A stretch of DNA of 64,000 nucleotides. It comes from JAURVT01 sp049059935 (GTDB lineage Bacteria > Actinomycetota > Actinomycetes > Propionibacteriales > Nocardioidaceae). Shown here in pieces: positions 48,830 through 58,254 of this stretch. The position numbers were made by a program, and so were the translations under genes. The stretch covers positions 62,001-126,000 of the forward strand of contig NZ_JBMGQR010000001.1 of the NCBI RefSeq assembly GCF_049059935.1, written 5' to 3'. The stretch's first letter is position 1; the number at the start of each line of letters is the position of its first letter. The notes below the pieces were generated by a model that made no database searches, had not been told where the DNA came from, and saw only the letters and a list, made by a program, of their open reading frames with translations.

Positions 48830-50217
48830 CCTCGATGTCGATCGGCCGTGCCGTGTCGCTGCAGGCCGCCCGGGACCCCGACGCGGTGGCCGTCCGCTGC
48901 GGCGACGACGTCCTGACGCGCGTCGAGCTCGACCGCTGGTCCAACCGGCTCGCCCGGGCCTGGGGTCGTGAGGGCGTCGGGCAGGACGACCTGGTCACCG
49001 TCAGCCTGCCCAACGGCGTCGACGTCGTCGTCGCGTGCGTCGCGGTCTGGAAGCTCGGCGCGACCCCGCAGCCGCTGTCACCCCGGACGGACGCCGACGA
49101 GCGGAGAGCGGTGCTCGACCTCGCCCGCCCGGCGCTCGTCGTCGACGAGACCGTCCCGACCTGCGACGACGAGGACGACGGCCTGCTGCCCGACCGCGCG
49201 GCCACCTCGTGGAAGGCGCCGACGTCGAGCGGCAGCACCGGCCGTCCGAAGATCGTGCTGGCGGCGGCGCCGGCCACCGTCGACCCGGACGGGCCGATCG
49301 CGGCGTTCGTCCCGCACGAGGCCGTGCAGCTGGTGGCGGGCCCGCTGACCCACGCGGCGCCGTTCGTGTACGCGATGCGTGGCCTCACCGCGGGGCACGA
49401 GCTGGTGGTGATGCCGCGTTTCGACGCCGCCGAGTGGCTCGACCTGGTCCAGCGGCACCGCGTCACCTGGGGCCTGCTGGCGCCCGCGACGATGCACCGG
49501 GTCTGGCGGCTCGGGCCCGAGGTGCGCGACGCGCACGACGTGTCGTCCCTGGAGGCGGTGCTGCACCTCGGCGCTCCCTGCGCGGCCTGGCTCAAGCGCG
49601 CCTGGATCGACTGGCTCGGGCCCGAGCGCGTGGTCGAGGTCTACGCGGGCACCGAGTCGCAGGGCCTGACGACGATCCGCGGCGACGAGTGGCTCGCGCA
49701 CCCCGGGTCCGTGGGCCGAGCCGTCGGCGGCTCGCGGTTCCGCGTGGTGCGTCCCGACGGCACCGCGTGCGACCCGGGCGAGAGCGGCGAGGTCCTGATG
49801 CGCCGTGACCACGGGACCTACGCCTACCTGGGCGCCGAACCCGTCGTCCGGGACGGCTGGCACACCCTCGGCGACGCGGGCCACCTCGACGCCGACGGCT
49901 ACCTGTACCTCGCCGACCGCCTCGCCGACGTCCTCGTCGTCGGGGGGACACCGGTGAGCCCGGCCGAGGTGGAGGCCGTCCTCGAGGAGCACCCGGCGGT
50001 CCGCTCCGCGGTCGTGACGAGCCGCGAGGACCGCGACGGCCGGCTCACGCTGCACGCGGTGGTCGATGCCCCGGGGGCCCGGCCCACCGAGGCCGACCTG
50101 GACGCGTGGACGCGGCCCCGCCTCGGCGACGCCCAGCGTCCACGGTCCTACGCGTGGGTCGACGACGTCCTGCGCGACGACGGCGGCAAGGTGCGGCGAT
50201 CGGCGTGGCGCTCATGA
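48826..50217 (+). CDS. AMP-dependent acyl-CoA synthetase/ligase family protein
   Basis: The 463-residue enzyme has the ANL superfamily sites: the P-loop TSSGSTGRPK near residue 135, the YAGTES motif, LGDAGHLDADGYLYLADR with the hinge, and a C-terminal Lys (DDGGKVRRSAW). Such enzymes activate a carboxylate as an acyl-AMP, then usually transfer it to CoA. It overlaps the glycosyltransferase gene and reads as the tenth gene of the operon. I do not recall it as a regular member of this cluster, so it may adapt the pathway here. Confidence 0.83.
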   Translation: MTSMSIGRAVSLQAARDPDAVAVRCGDDVLTRVELDRWSNRLARAWGREGVGQDDLVTVSLPNGVDVVVACVAVWKLGATPQPLSPRTDADERRAVLDLARPALVVDETVPTCDDEDDGLLPDRAATSWKAPTSSGSTGRPKIVLAAAPATVDPDGPIAAFVPHEAVQLVAGPLTHAAPFVYAMRGLTAGHELVVMPRFDAAEWLDLVQRHRVTWGLLAPATMHRVWRLGPEVRDAHDVSSLEAVLHLGAPCAAWLKRAWIDWLGPERVVEVYAGTESQGLTTIRGDEWLAHPGSVGRAVGGSRFRVVRPDGTACDPGESGEVLMRRDHGTYAYLGAEPVVRDGWHTLGDAGHLDADGYLYLADRLADVLVVGGTPVSPAEVEAVLEEHPAVRSAVVTSREDRDGRLTLHAVVDAPGARPTEADLDAWTRPRLGDAQRPRSYAWVDDVLRDDGGKVRRSAWRS

Positions 50218-50255
50218 GGTGCGGAGCACCCGCACCCACGAGCGGGGGGCTGCGG

Positions 50256-50651
50256 TCAGGCCAGCTCCTCCAGCAGTTCCGTGACCCGACGGTCGATGTC
50301 GTCGCGGATGGCGCGCACGGCGTCGAGACCCTGACCGGCGGGGTCGTCCAGGGCCCAGTCCTCGTAGCGCTTGCCGGGGTAGATCGGGCAAGCGTCACCG
50401 CAGCCCATCGTGATGACGACGTCGGCGGCGCGGACGCCGTCGTCGGTCAGCGGCTTGGGGTGCTCGGCGGAGATGTCGAGCCCGATCTCGGCCATCGCCT
50501 CGACGACCGCGGGGTTGAGCCGGTCGGCCGGCTGCGACCCGGCGGAGCGGACCGTGACGCGGCCGGCGCCGCGATGCGCCAGCAGGCCGGCGGCCATCTG
50601 CGAGCGTCCGGCGTTGTGGACGCAGACGAACAGGACCTCGGGGACGGTCAT
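50256..50651 (-). CDS. arsC: arsenate reductase, thioredoxin-coupled low-molecular-weight phosphatase type
   Basis: The 131-residue enzyme has the phosphatase-like loop CVHNAGRSQ with nucleophile C10 and further redox Cys C84 and C88 (MGCGDACPI). It reduces arsenate to arsenite so that the ACR3 exporter can pump it out. It overlaps the ACR3 gene by 4 bases. The family is the Bacillus-type ArsC, with three Cys forming the reduction relay. Confidence 0.9.
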   Translation of the reverse strand: MTVPEVLFVCVHNAGRSQMAAGLLAHRGAGRVTVRSAGSQPADRLNPAVVEAMAEIGLDISAEHPKPLTDDGVRAADVVITMGCGDACPIYPGKRYEDWALDDPAGQGLDAVRAIRDDIDRRVTELLEELA

Positions 50652-51736
50652 GCGGGGACCTCCTCAGGGGACGGACGACGGTCGCGCAGCCACAGTGCGA
50701 CGTACACGAGGGCGACCAGGACCGGGACCTCGATCAGCGGGCCCACGACGCCCGCGAGGGCCTGGCCCGACGTGACGCCGAAGGTGCCGATCGCCACGGC
50801 GATCGCGAGCTCGAAGTTGTTGCCCGCGGCGGTGAACGCGAGCGTGGCGGTCTTCTCGTACCCCAGGCCCAGGCGTGAGCCGGTCACCCAGGAGACCCCG
50901 AACATCACGAGGAAGTACGCCAGGAGCGGCAGCGCGATGCGCACGACGTCCAGCGGCCGACTGGTGATCGCGTCGCCCTGCAGGGCGAACAACACCACGA
51001 TGGTGAACAGCAACCCGTACAGGGCGACCGGCCCGATGCGCGGGAGGAACGTCCCCTCGTACCAGTCGCGACCCTTGACGCGCTCGCCGAGCGTCCGGGT
51101 CCAGAACCCCGCCACGAGCGGGATGCCGAGGAACACCAGGACGCTGACCACGATGGCCCCGACGGAGAACTCAGCGCTCGTGGTCGACAGGCCCAGCCAG
51201 CCGGGCAGCACCTGGAGGTAGAACCAGCCGAGCGCGCCGAACGCGACGACCTGGAACACGCTGTTGATGGCGACGAGCACGGCGGCCGCCTCGCGGTCGC
51301 CGCAGGCGAGGTCGTTCCAGATCAGCACCATCGCGATGCATCGGGCGAGCCCGACGACGATCAGCCCCGTGCGGTACTCGGGCAGGTCGGGGAGCAGCAG
51401 CCACGCCAGCGCGAACATCAGTGCCGGCCCGACCAGCCAGTTCAGCACCAGCGAGGCCGTCAGCAGCCGGCGGTCCGAGGTCACGCGGGACGTCTCGGAG
51501 TAGCGGACCTTCGCGAGCACGGGGTACATCATCAGCAGCAGCCCGACCGCGATCGGCAGGCTCACCGACCCGATCTCGACCGCGCCCAGCACCTCGCCCA
51601 GGCCCGGCACCCACCGACCGAGCGCGAGGCCCAGCAGCATGGCGGCCAGGATCCAGACCGGCAGGAACCGGTCCAGCAGCGACAACCGCGCGACGAGCGC
51701 GGGTGCCGGGGTCGGTCTGGGGGCGGTGGTGCTCAC
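50648..51736 (-). CDS. ACR3-family arsenite efflux permease
   Basis: The 362-residue membrane protein has about ten helices. The phrase GLARCIAMVLIWNDLACGD carries the conserved Cys in the transport core of ACR3, and EKTATLAFTAAGNNFELAIA forms the other half of the site. It exports arsenite. It is co-transcribed with arsC and divergent from arsR, with a short gap that holds a candidate ArsR operator. Confidence 0.92.
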   Translation of the reverse strand: MSTTAPRPTPAPALVARLSLLDRFLPVWILAAMLLGLALGRWVPGLGEVLGAVEIGSVSLPIAVGLLLMMYPVLAKVRYSETSRVTSDRRLLTASLVLNWLVGPALMFALAWLLLPDLPEYRTGLIVVGLARCIAMVLIWNDLACGDREAAAVLVAINSVFQVVAFGALGWFYLQVLPGWLGLSTTSAEFSVGAIVVSVLVFLGIPLVAGFWTRTLGERVKGRDWYEGTFLPRIGPVALYGLLFTIVVLFALQGDAITSRPLDVVRIALPLLAYFLVMFGVSWVTGSRLGLGYEKTATLAFTAAGNNFELAIAVAIGTFGVTSGQALAGVVGPLIEVPVLVALVYVALWLRDRRPSPEEVPA

Positions 51737-51776
51737 GGGCGGCTCCGGCGTCGGGGGGATCGACGGACGTCGATGG

Positions 51777-51792
51777 GTTGATCCTCGTCAAC
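51777..51792. promoter_or_regulatory. candidate ArsR operator
   Basis: GTTGA-TCCTCG-TCAAC is a 5-bp-armed inverted repeat in the 87-bp gap between the divergent ACR3 and arsR genes. An ArsR dimer usually binds such a site to repress both promoters. The proposal rests on symmetry and position only. Confidence 0.45.
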
Positions 51793-51823
51793 GCATCGAC
51801 ACCTGTCAATGTGACGACCTACA

Positions 51824-52195
51824 GTGGTCGCCATGACCGTCGCCACCGACCCGGCACCGAGCGCCGCCGACGTCTGCTGCGCGCCGCTCGTCGCGGCGCC
51901 GCTGACCGCGGACGAGGCCGTGACCCTCGCGAGGACGGTCAAGGCGTTGTCCGACCCCACCCGGCTGCGGCTGCTGTCGCTGGTCGCGGCGCACGAGGGC
52001 GGCGAGGCGTGCGTCTGCGACCTCACCGAGCCCGTCGGCCTCAGCCAGCCCACCGTCTCCCACCACCTCAAGAAGCTCGTCGATGCCGGCCTGCTCACCC
52101 GCGAGCAGCGCGGGGTCTGGGCGTTCTACGCCGTGCGGACGTCCGCCCTCGACGCCGTCGCCGACGTGCTGCGCTCCCCCGCCCGCAGCTGCTGA
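51824..52195 (+). CDS. arsR: ArsR/SmtB family arsenite-sensing repressor
   Basis: The 123-residue winged-helix protein has the classic DNA-binding helix QPTVSHHLKKLVDAGLL and an ACVCDL motif (C63, C65) in the metalloid site; C18 and C19 at the N-terminus and a final Cys may add to arsenite binding. The GTG at 51824 and the ATG at 51833 are both possible starts. It is divergent from the arsenite exporter and probably represses both units. Confidence 0.9.
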   Translation: MVAMTVATDPAPSAADVCCAPLVAAPLTADEAVTLARTVKALSDPTRLRLLSLVAAHEGGEACVCDLTEPVGLSQPTVSHHLKKLVDAGLLTREQRGVWAFYAVRTSALDAVADVLRSPARSC

Positions 52196-52205
52196 CGCCG
52201 CGAGG

Positions 52206-53519
52206 TCATCGGTCGAGGGACGTGGTCGTTCCGCCGGTGACGAGGTGGTGGTGGCCGCGGGGGTCGGTCCACAGGTAGACGCCGGGCACGGGTTGGACCA
52301 CGCGCCACCGGGTGTGGGTCTTGGCGCGGTGGTGGTGCCTGCAGAGCAGGTGCCCGTTGCTGCTGCTGGTGGGGCCCCTGGGGTACTCGGTCTGGTGGTC
52401 GTAGTCGCCGGTGGCTGAGGGTCGGTCGCACCAGGGGAAGGGGCACAGGCCGGCGTTCATCTGCCGCAGCTGGGTCCTGAGCCGGGGTGGGGCGACGTAG
52501 CCGGTGTAGGTGAGGTCCTCGGCCAGGTCGATCACCGGCGTCACCCTGACGTTGCCGTGGCCGACGAGGTCGACCGCCTGGTCGTGGGTGATCGGACCGC
52601 CCAGGGGGTCCGACGCGCGGGCCCGGTCCACCGACCACGTCCGGGTCGAGGCGTCGTGGTGCACGAACAGCACCGTCGCCGGCATCGGCCCGGTCGGGAT
52701 TGCGGCCTGGGCCTCGTCGGGCTGGGTCGCCTCACCCGCACGGTGGGTCTGGACCTGTCCCCACAGGGCCTCGACGCGGCCGTGGTCGGCCAGCATCCCC
52801 AGCGCGACGGCGCGGAGCTCGGCGGCGCTACGGGTGTCACCGACCTCGACCAACCAGCCGGCGACCTGTCGGAGCCGCAGGTCCAGACGGGCCCCGTCCG
52901 TGGTCGAGACGCGGGCGCGGACCTCGGCGATGCCCGGCTCGTCACCGGTGTCGATCTTCACGTCGCGGTGCGCCAACGCCCACGCGACCCGGTCCTCGGC
53001 CTCGTCGGGCTCAGCGGCGTCGCAGGCCTGCTCGACCAGGTCCTCCAGCCGCCGCCTCGACATCCGGGCGACCAGCGGGTGGTCGACGTCTGGGCCGGTG
53101 AACAGCACGTCCTCCAGGTCGGTGACCTGCGTGAGTGACAGGTGCCGGGTGGTCCTGGCGACCATCCGGGCCCTGTCGACCCCGATCAGACCGGCGTCCA
53201 GAGCGTCCAGCGTCCGCGGTAGGCGGTGCACCAACGACAACGCGTCCGCCGCCAACAGGCGGGCCGCCCAGATCGTGCGGCCGGTGGTGGCCTGGACCTC
53301 GCAGATGCCGAACTCCGGCACCCACGGCGACCCGTCACCGCCGGGCTGCTGCAGCGACTCGGCCCCACCACCACCCACGGCGGACCACTCCTCGGCCAGC
53401 GACCCCAGCCAGTGCGCCAGGTAGCGGAACGTCTCGGACCACATGCCGTCGATCTGACGGATCGTCGCAGCCGTCGCCTCGAGCAGGTCCTGCTCCAGCT
53501 CCGGGTACGTCGTGGTCAT
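52206..53519 (-). CDS. DUF222 domain protein with C-terminal HNH nuclease (13E12 repeat family)
   Basis: The 437-residue protein has a long helical DUF222 region and a C-terminal HNH nuclease (CPFPWCDRPSATGDYDHQTE and LLCRHHHRAKTH), with a pair of Cys and the metal-binding His/Asp set. Many copies of such genes occur in Nocardioides, Mycobacterium and relatives, some as mobile elements. It converges with arsR with an 10-bp gap between the ends. The HNH residues look intact. Confidence 0.86.
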   Translation of the reverse strand: MTTTYPELEQDLLEATAATIRQIDGMWSETFRYLAHWLGSLAEEWSAVGGGGAESLQQPGGDGSPWVPEFGICEVQATTGRTIWAARLLAADALSLVHRLPRTLDALDAGLIGVDRARMVARTTRHLSLTQVTDLEDVLFTGPDVDHPLVARMSRRRLEDLVEQACDAAEPDEAEDRVAWALAHRDVKIDTGDEPGIAEVRARVSTTDGARLDLRLRQVAGWLVEVGDTRSAAELRAVALGMLADHGRVEALWGQVQTHRAGEATQPDEAQAAIPTGPMPATVLFVHHDASTRTWSVDRARASDPLGGPITHDQAVDLVGHGNVRVTPVIDLAEDLTYTGYVAPPRLRTQLRQMNAGLCPFPWCDRPSATGDYDHQTEYPRGPTSSSNGHLLCRHHHRAKTHTRWRVVQPVPGVYLWTDPRGHHHLVTGGTTTSLDR

Positions 53520-53575
53520 GACACCAACCTAGGACCCGCCACCGACAGTTTCCGAACGCCAGTTCGGTATCAGAT

Positions 53576-56080
53576 TCAAGCCCGTGGGGTGCTGGGCGCC
53601 GCGTCCGCCAGCCGCCGCGCCAGGTACGGGGCGGTGACGCCCACGCCGGCGCGAGCCAGGTCACGCGGCGTGCCGGTGGCGACGACCTGGCCGCCGGTGT
53701 CGCCGCCGCCGGGGCCCAGGTCGACCACCCAGTCGACGGTGGCGATCGTGTCGAGGTCGTGCTCGACGAGGACGACGGTGTTGCCCGCGTCGACGAGGCG
53801 GTGCAGCTGCCCGATGACCACCGCGGCGTCGGCTGGGTGCAGGCCCGTGGTCGGCTCGTCGAGCAGGTAGAGCGTGTGCCCGGTGGCGGCGCGGTGCAGC
53901 TCGGAGGCCAGCTTGATCCGCTGCGCCTCTCCGCCGCTGAGCTCGGTCGCCGGCTGCCCGAGGCCCAGGTAGCCCAGGCCGACGTCGCGCAGGGCGGCGA
54001 GCACGCGCGCGGCGGCCGGCACCGCGGCGAACAGGTCCGCAGCGGCGTCCACGGGCAGCGCGAGGACGTCGGCGATGCTGCGTCCGTCGTACCTCACCTC
54101 GAGCGTCTCGTCGTCGTACCGGGCGCCCTTGCAGGTGCTGCACGGCGCGTCGGTGCCGGGCAGGAACAGCAGCTCGACCGACACGGTGCCCTCGCCCTTG
54201 CACGTCTCGCACCGGCCGCCGGGGGTGTTGAACGAGAAGTGGCCGGCGCCCCAGCCCCGCTCCCGGGCGAGGTCGGTGGACGCGAAGAGCCGTCGGACGA
54301 CGTCGAACAGCCCCGTGTACGTCGCCAGGTTCGACCTCGGGGTGCGGCCGATCGGGCGCTGGTCGACCACGACCACCCGGTCGAACGACTCCAGGCCGTG
54401 GGCCGTGCGGAGGTCGGCCGCGTCGTCGGCTCGCTCGTCCGGGGCTCCGGCGAAGCCGTCGTCGCCGTCGTCCTCGTCCGGCTCGTCGGGCGGCTCGTGC
54501 ACGCCGAGTCGGCGGCGGACCGCACCGGCGAGCACCTGGGTGACGAGCGTCGACTTGCCGGCGCCGGACACCCCAGTGACCGCGGTCATCGCGCCCACGG
54601 GGAGCCGCACCGACGCGCCGTCGATGTTGTGGCGGGTGATCCCCTCGAGGTGCACCCACGTGGACGCCGCCCGCGGCTCGCGGGGACGCTGCCGGAGCCG
54701 GCCGAAGAGGTAGTCGCCGGTCGGCGAGGCGGTGACCGACTCGAGGCCGTCGACGGCTCCGCTGTACAGGACCTTGCCGCCCCGGTCGCCCGCGCCGGGG
54801 CCGATGTCGACGATCCAGTCGGCCCGTCGCACGACGTCCATGTCGTGCTCGACGACGAACAGCGAGTTGCCGGCGGCCTTGAGGTCGGCGAGCACCGTCA
54901 GCAGCGGCTCGACGTCGGCCGGGTGCAGTCCCGCCGAGGGCTCGTCCAGGACGTAGACGACGCCGAACAGCCCCGACCGCAGCTGCGTCGCGAGCCGCAG
55001 CCGGTGGGCCTCGCCCGAAGACAGGGTGGTCGAGCTGCGTCCCAGCGTCAGGTAGCCCAGCCCCAGGTCGACGAGCACCCGGAGCCGCGCGACGAGGTCG
55101 TCGGACAGGCGCGCGGCGGCCTCGCCACGCTCGGCCGACCCGTCACCGTCGAGCTCGTCGGCCAGGTCGGTGACCGTCATCGCGCTCATCTCGACGATGC
55201 TCCGGCCCCGGTAGGTCACCGCGACGGCCGCGGGACGCAGCCCGCTGCCCCCGCAGGCCGGACAGGTGCTGGCGCGGACGAACGCGAGCATCTTCTTGCG
55301 CATGGCGTCGCTGCCGGTCCTGGCCAGGGTGTGCTGCACGTGGGTGCGGGCGCTGCGGAAGGTGCCGTGGTAGTCGCGGCCTCCCCCGCCGTCCTTGTCC
55401 TTCGGCCGGATCAGCACCGACGGCTGCTCCTCGGTGAACAGCACCCACTCGCGGTCGGCCGCGGGCAGGTCCGACCACGGGACGTCGACGTCGATCCCCA
55501 GGTTCTTCACGACGCGCCGCAGGTTGTGGCCCTGCCAGGCCCCGGGCCAGGCCGCGATCGCGCCGTCGCGGATGCTCAGCGACGGGTCCGGGACGAGGAG
55601 GTCCTCTGCGACGTCGCGCGTGACGCCCAGGCCGTGGCACCGCTCGCACGCGCCCGCGACGGTGTTGGGCGAGAAGGCCTCGGCGGGCAGGTGGTCGGCG
55701 CCGTCGTACTCCCCCGCCCGGGAGAACAGGATGCGCAGCAGGTTCGACATCGTGGTGAGCGTGCCCACCGTCGAGCGGGACGTGGCGGTGCCACGTCGCT
55801 GCTGCAGCGCCACGGCGGGCGGGAGCCCGGTGATCTCCTGCACCTGCGGCGCGCCGGTCTGCTGCAGCAGCCGCCGGGCGTACGGCGCCACGGACTCGAA
55901 GTAGCGGCGCTGCGCCTCGGCGTACACGGTGCCGAACGCCAGCGACGACTTGCCCGACCCCGACACCCCGGTGAACGCGACGAACGCGTCGCGCGGGAGG
56001 TCGACGTCGACGCCGCGCAGGTTGTGCTCGCGCGCGCCTCGTACCCGTACGTGACCCTGCGAGCTGTCCACGACGGCCAC
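53576..56080 (-). CDS. UvrA-like excinuclease ATPase paralogue
   Basis: The 834-residue protein has two ABC modules: Walker A loops GVSGSGKSSLAF and GVSGAGKSTLV, signatures LSSGEAHRLRLA and LSGGEAQRIKLA, and zinc sites CERCHGLG, CPACGGSG, CETCKGEG and CSTCKGARY. It is shorter than the main UvrA (about 950 residues) and has changed inserted domains, which places it in the UvrA2-like group. Such paralogues are associated with drug or DNA-adduct tolerance. An acidic Asp/Glu-rich insertion (PDEPDEDDGDDGFAG) lies just after the second Walker A. Confidence 0.88.
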   Translation of the reverse strand: MAVVDSSQGHVRVRGAREHNLRGVDVDLPRDAFVAFTGVSGSGKSSLAFGTVYAEAQRRYFESVAPYARRLLQQTGAPQVQEITGLPPAVALQQRRGTATSRSTVGTLTTMSNLLRILFSRAGEYDGADHLPAEAFSPNTVAGACERCHGLGVTRDVAEDLLVPDPSLSIRDGAIAAWPGAWQGHNLRRVVKNLGIDVDVPWSDLPAADREWVLFTEEQPSVLIRPKDKDGGGGRDYHGTFRSARTHVQHTLARTGSDAMRKKMLAFVRASTCPACGGSGLRPAAVAVTYRGRSIVEMSAMTVTDLADELDGDGSAERGEAAARLSDDLVARLRVLVDLGLGYLTLGRSSTTLSSGEAHRLRLATQLRSGLFGVVYVLDEPSAGLHPADVEPLLTVLADLKAAGNSLFVVEHDMDVVRRADWIVDIGPGAGDRGGKVLYSGAVDGLESVTASPTGDYLFGRLRQRPREPRAASTWVHLEGITRHNIDGASVRLPVGAMTAVTGVSGAGKSTLVTQVLAGAVRRRLGVHEPPDEPDEDDGDDGFAGAPDERADDAADLRTAHGLESFDRVVVVDQRPIGRTPRSNLATYTGLFDVVRRLFASTDLARERGWGAGHFSFNTPGGRCETCKGEGTVSVELLFLPGTDAPCSTCKGARYDDETLEVRYDGRSIADVLALPVDAAADLFAAVPAAARVLAALRDVGLGYLGLGQPATELSGGEAQRIKLASELHRAATGHTLYLLDEPTTGLHPADAAVVIGQLHRLVDAGNTVVLVEHDLDTIATVDWVVDLGPGGGDTGGQVVATGTPRDLARAGVGVTAPYLARRLADAAPSTPRA

Positions 56081-56114
56081 GATGCCTCACCGCGGGCGAC
56101 CCGCGCCCGACGGG

Positions 56115-57113
56115 TCAGCGCGCCGCCGCGTGAGTCCGGGTGGTGAACGTGGACCGGTAGGCGTGCGGCGAGGTCTGCAGGTGGCGTCGGAACTGCTTGC
56201 GCAGGTTGGCCGCGTTGCCGAGGCCGCTGCGCTCGGCAACCGCGTCGACCAGGAGGTCGGTCGTCTCCAGCAGCTGCTGGGCCCGTCCGACCCGGCGCGT
56301 GATCAGCCACTGGTGAGGGGTGGTGCCGGTGACCGCGGCGAACCGTCGGGCGAAGTGCCGCTCGCTGGTCGCCGCCTGCCGGGCGAGGTCCTCGACGGTG
56401 AGGGGCTCGTGGAGGTGGTCGTGCATCCAGGCGAGGGTGGCCGAGAAAGGGTCCTCGTCGGGCGGCGGAGGCATCGGGGTCTCGGTGTACTGCGCCTGGC
56501 CGCCGTCACGGTGCGGGGGCACGACGAGGTCGCGGGCCAGTCGGTTGGCGACCCGTGCGCCGTGGTCGGTGCGCACGACGTGCAGGCACAGGTCGATGCT
56601 GGCGGCGCTGCCGGCGGAGGTGAGGATGTCGCCGTCGTCGACGTAGAGGACTGACGGGTCGACGGTGACCTCGGGGTGCGCGGCGGCGAAGGTGGCGCAG
56701 TCCTGCCAGTGGGTCACCGCGCGACGGCCGTCGAGCAGTCCCGTCCTGGCCAGGACGAACGCGCCGGTGCACAGCGACACGACCCGGGCTCCGCGGTCGT
56801 GCGCCCGCCGCACCGCGGCAAGCGTCCGCTCGGGCACCGTCGTGGGGTCCTGGCACGGCGGCAGCACCACGACGTCGGCCCGGGCGAGGCTGGCCAGCCG
56901 GCGCGGGACGTCGATCGTCAGACCGTGGTCGGTCACGACCTGCGGCTGCTCGCCGCACACCTCCACCCGGTACACCGGCGGAGCGAAGTCGCCCTGCTCG
57001 TCGCGCACGCCGCGGTTGCCGAACACCTCGCACGCCGCTGCGAACTCGAACAGCGACAGCCCGTCGTAGACGACGACCGCCACGGACAGGCGCGTGTCGG
57101 TTTCGGATCGCAT
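56115..57113 (-). CDS. GlxA-family transcriptional regulator (DJ-1/PfpI domain plus AraC helix-turn-helix)
   Basis: The ATG at 57113 (MRSETDTRLSVAVVVYDGLS) gives 332 residues. The first 200 residues form a DJ-1/PfpI-like domain with the nucleophile elbow VVSLCTGAFVLARTGLLDG, and the last 100 the AraC-type DNA-binding domain (LARQAATSERHFARRFAAVT, LLVDAVAERSGLGNAANLRK). Such proteins control catabolic or stress genes in actinobacteria. It is divergent from a small hypothetical gene and the LysE-type exporter gene, which are likely targets. Confidence 0.88.
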   Translation of the reverse strand: MRSETDTRLSVAVVVYDGLSLFEFAAACEVFGNRGVRDEQGDFAPPVYRVEVCGEQPQVVTDHGLTIDVPRRLASLARADVVVLPPCQDPTTVPERTLAAVRRAHDRGARVVSLCTGAFVLARTGLLDGRRAVTHWQDCATFAAAHPEVTVDPSVLYVDDGDILTSAGSAASIDLCLHVVRTDHGARVANRLARDLVVPPHRDGGQAQYTETPMPPPPDEDPFSATLAWMHDHLHEPLTVEDLARQAATSERHFARRFAAVTGTTPHQWLITRRVGRAQQLLETTDLLVDAVAERSGLGNAANLRKQFRRHLQTSPHAYRSTFTTRTHAAAR

Positions 57114-57165
57114 GACGGCAATACTGCCACTATCAGACGCCGTGGGACCAGACCACGATGGACCC

Positions 57166-57609
57166 ATGTCCACCATCGACGACACCACCACCTCGACCAG
57201 GAGCCCGGGGACGACGTGGCTCGATCGCATGCTCGCCCGGCTGCACGCCCACGGCCTCGACGCCCGACTCGCCCACGACGCAGACCCCGACGCCAGCCCT
57301 CTCCTCGCCGCGCGGGCCGCGTGGCTCGTGTCGACGCGCCATCGCGCCGGGCTCGCCGACGAGTGGCTACAGGTCCTGGGCAGCACGCGCGGCACCGGCG
57401 CGGTGCTCGACACGCGGGCCCCGGTCGCAAGGGCGGCGGTGCGGGCGGCGGCACCGCAGATCACGGCGCTCGCGGACGCCCTGCGCGGCCCGTCACCGGT
57501 CGACGTCGCCACGGTCGCCCGGGCCCGCAGGCTCCTCACCGACGGCACCAGCGCCGTCTACGCCGGAGGAGACCTGGCCGCACAGGTCGCCGTCCTGACA
57601 CGTGGTTGA
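57166..57609 (+). CDS. hypothetical protein before the exporter gene
   Basis: The ATG at 57166 (MSTIDDTTTSTRSPGTTWLD) gives 147 residues and ends 8 bases inside the exporter gene. It is a soluble Ala/Arg-rich helical protein with phrases such as LARLHAHGLDARLAHDADPD and QITALADALRGPSPVDVATV. I do not recognise a family. Overlap with the exporter gene and its place next to the GlxA-type regulator suggest it belongs to the same regulated unit. Confidence 0.62.
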   Translation: MSTIDDTTTSTRSPGTTWLDRMLARLHAHGLDARLAHDADPDASPLLAARAAWLVSTRHRAGLADEWLQVLGSTRGTGAVLDTRAPVARAAVRAAAPQITALADALRGPSPVDVATVARARRLLTDGTSAVYAGGDLAAQVAVLTRG

Positions 57610-58237
57610 CCTCGGTGTCCTGCCGGGCTTCGTCGCGGCGATCCTGCTGTTCCTGGTCCCACCGGGGCCCGACATGGCCTTCATGGTCGCTGTCGGTCTC
57701 GGGGATGGCCGGCGGGCCGCGGCGCACGCGATCCTCGGCATCGGCGCCGGCATGACGGTCCACGCCGCCGTGGTCGTTGTGGGCGTCGGGCAGGTCGTCC
57801 AGTCACACCCCGGGCTCCTCGACGCGGTGAAGGTGCTCGGCGCCGTCTACCTGCTGCGACTGGCGTGGGTGACGGTGCGTGGAGCGCGCGGCAGGGGCGC
57901 CGCGCCGGGCCCGGGGTCGGTCGTACGGCCGTTTCGGCAGGGCGTGGTCGTCAGCCTGACGAATCCGAAGGTGCTGCTGTTCTTCCTGGCCGTCCTCCCG
58001 CAGTTCCTCGGCGGTGCCTCCAGCACGGCGGCGCAGCTGGCCATGCTGGGCTCGGTCAACGTGCTGGCCGAGGTGCTGCTCTACGGTGCCGTCGGCGTGC
58101 TCGCCGGTGGCCTGCGGTCGCGCCTGGTCGACGCGCGGCGCGCAGGCACGTCCGTGAGCCTCCTGGCAGGTGCCGTTTACGCGACCCTGGGGGTCGTGGT
58201 GCTCGCGGAGGTGCTGGTCGCGAGCTCCACGGCTTGA
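57602..58237 (+). CDS. LysE/RhtB family exporter
   Basis: The 211-residue membrane protein has about six hydrophobic helices and the family motif PPGPDMAFMVAVGLGDGRRA near the start. The middle region with SLTNPKVLLFFLAVLPQFLG is typical of the amino-acid and homoserine-lactone exporters. The substrate is unknown. It overlaps the preceding small gene. Confidence 0.86.
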   Translation: MVDLGVLPGFVAAILLFLVPPGPDMAFMVAVGLGDGRRAAAHAILGIGAGMTVHAAVVVVGVGQVVQSHPGLLDAVKVLGAVYLLRLAWVTVRGARGRGAAPGPGSVVRPFRQGVVVSLTNPKVLLFFLAVLPQFLGGASSTAAQLAMLGSVNVLAEVLLYGAVGVLAGGLRSRLVDARRAGTSVSLLAGAVYATLGVVVLAEVLVASSTA

Positions 58238-58254
58238 CCGTGCGGTCGGTGCGG

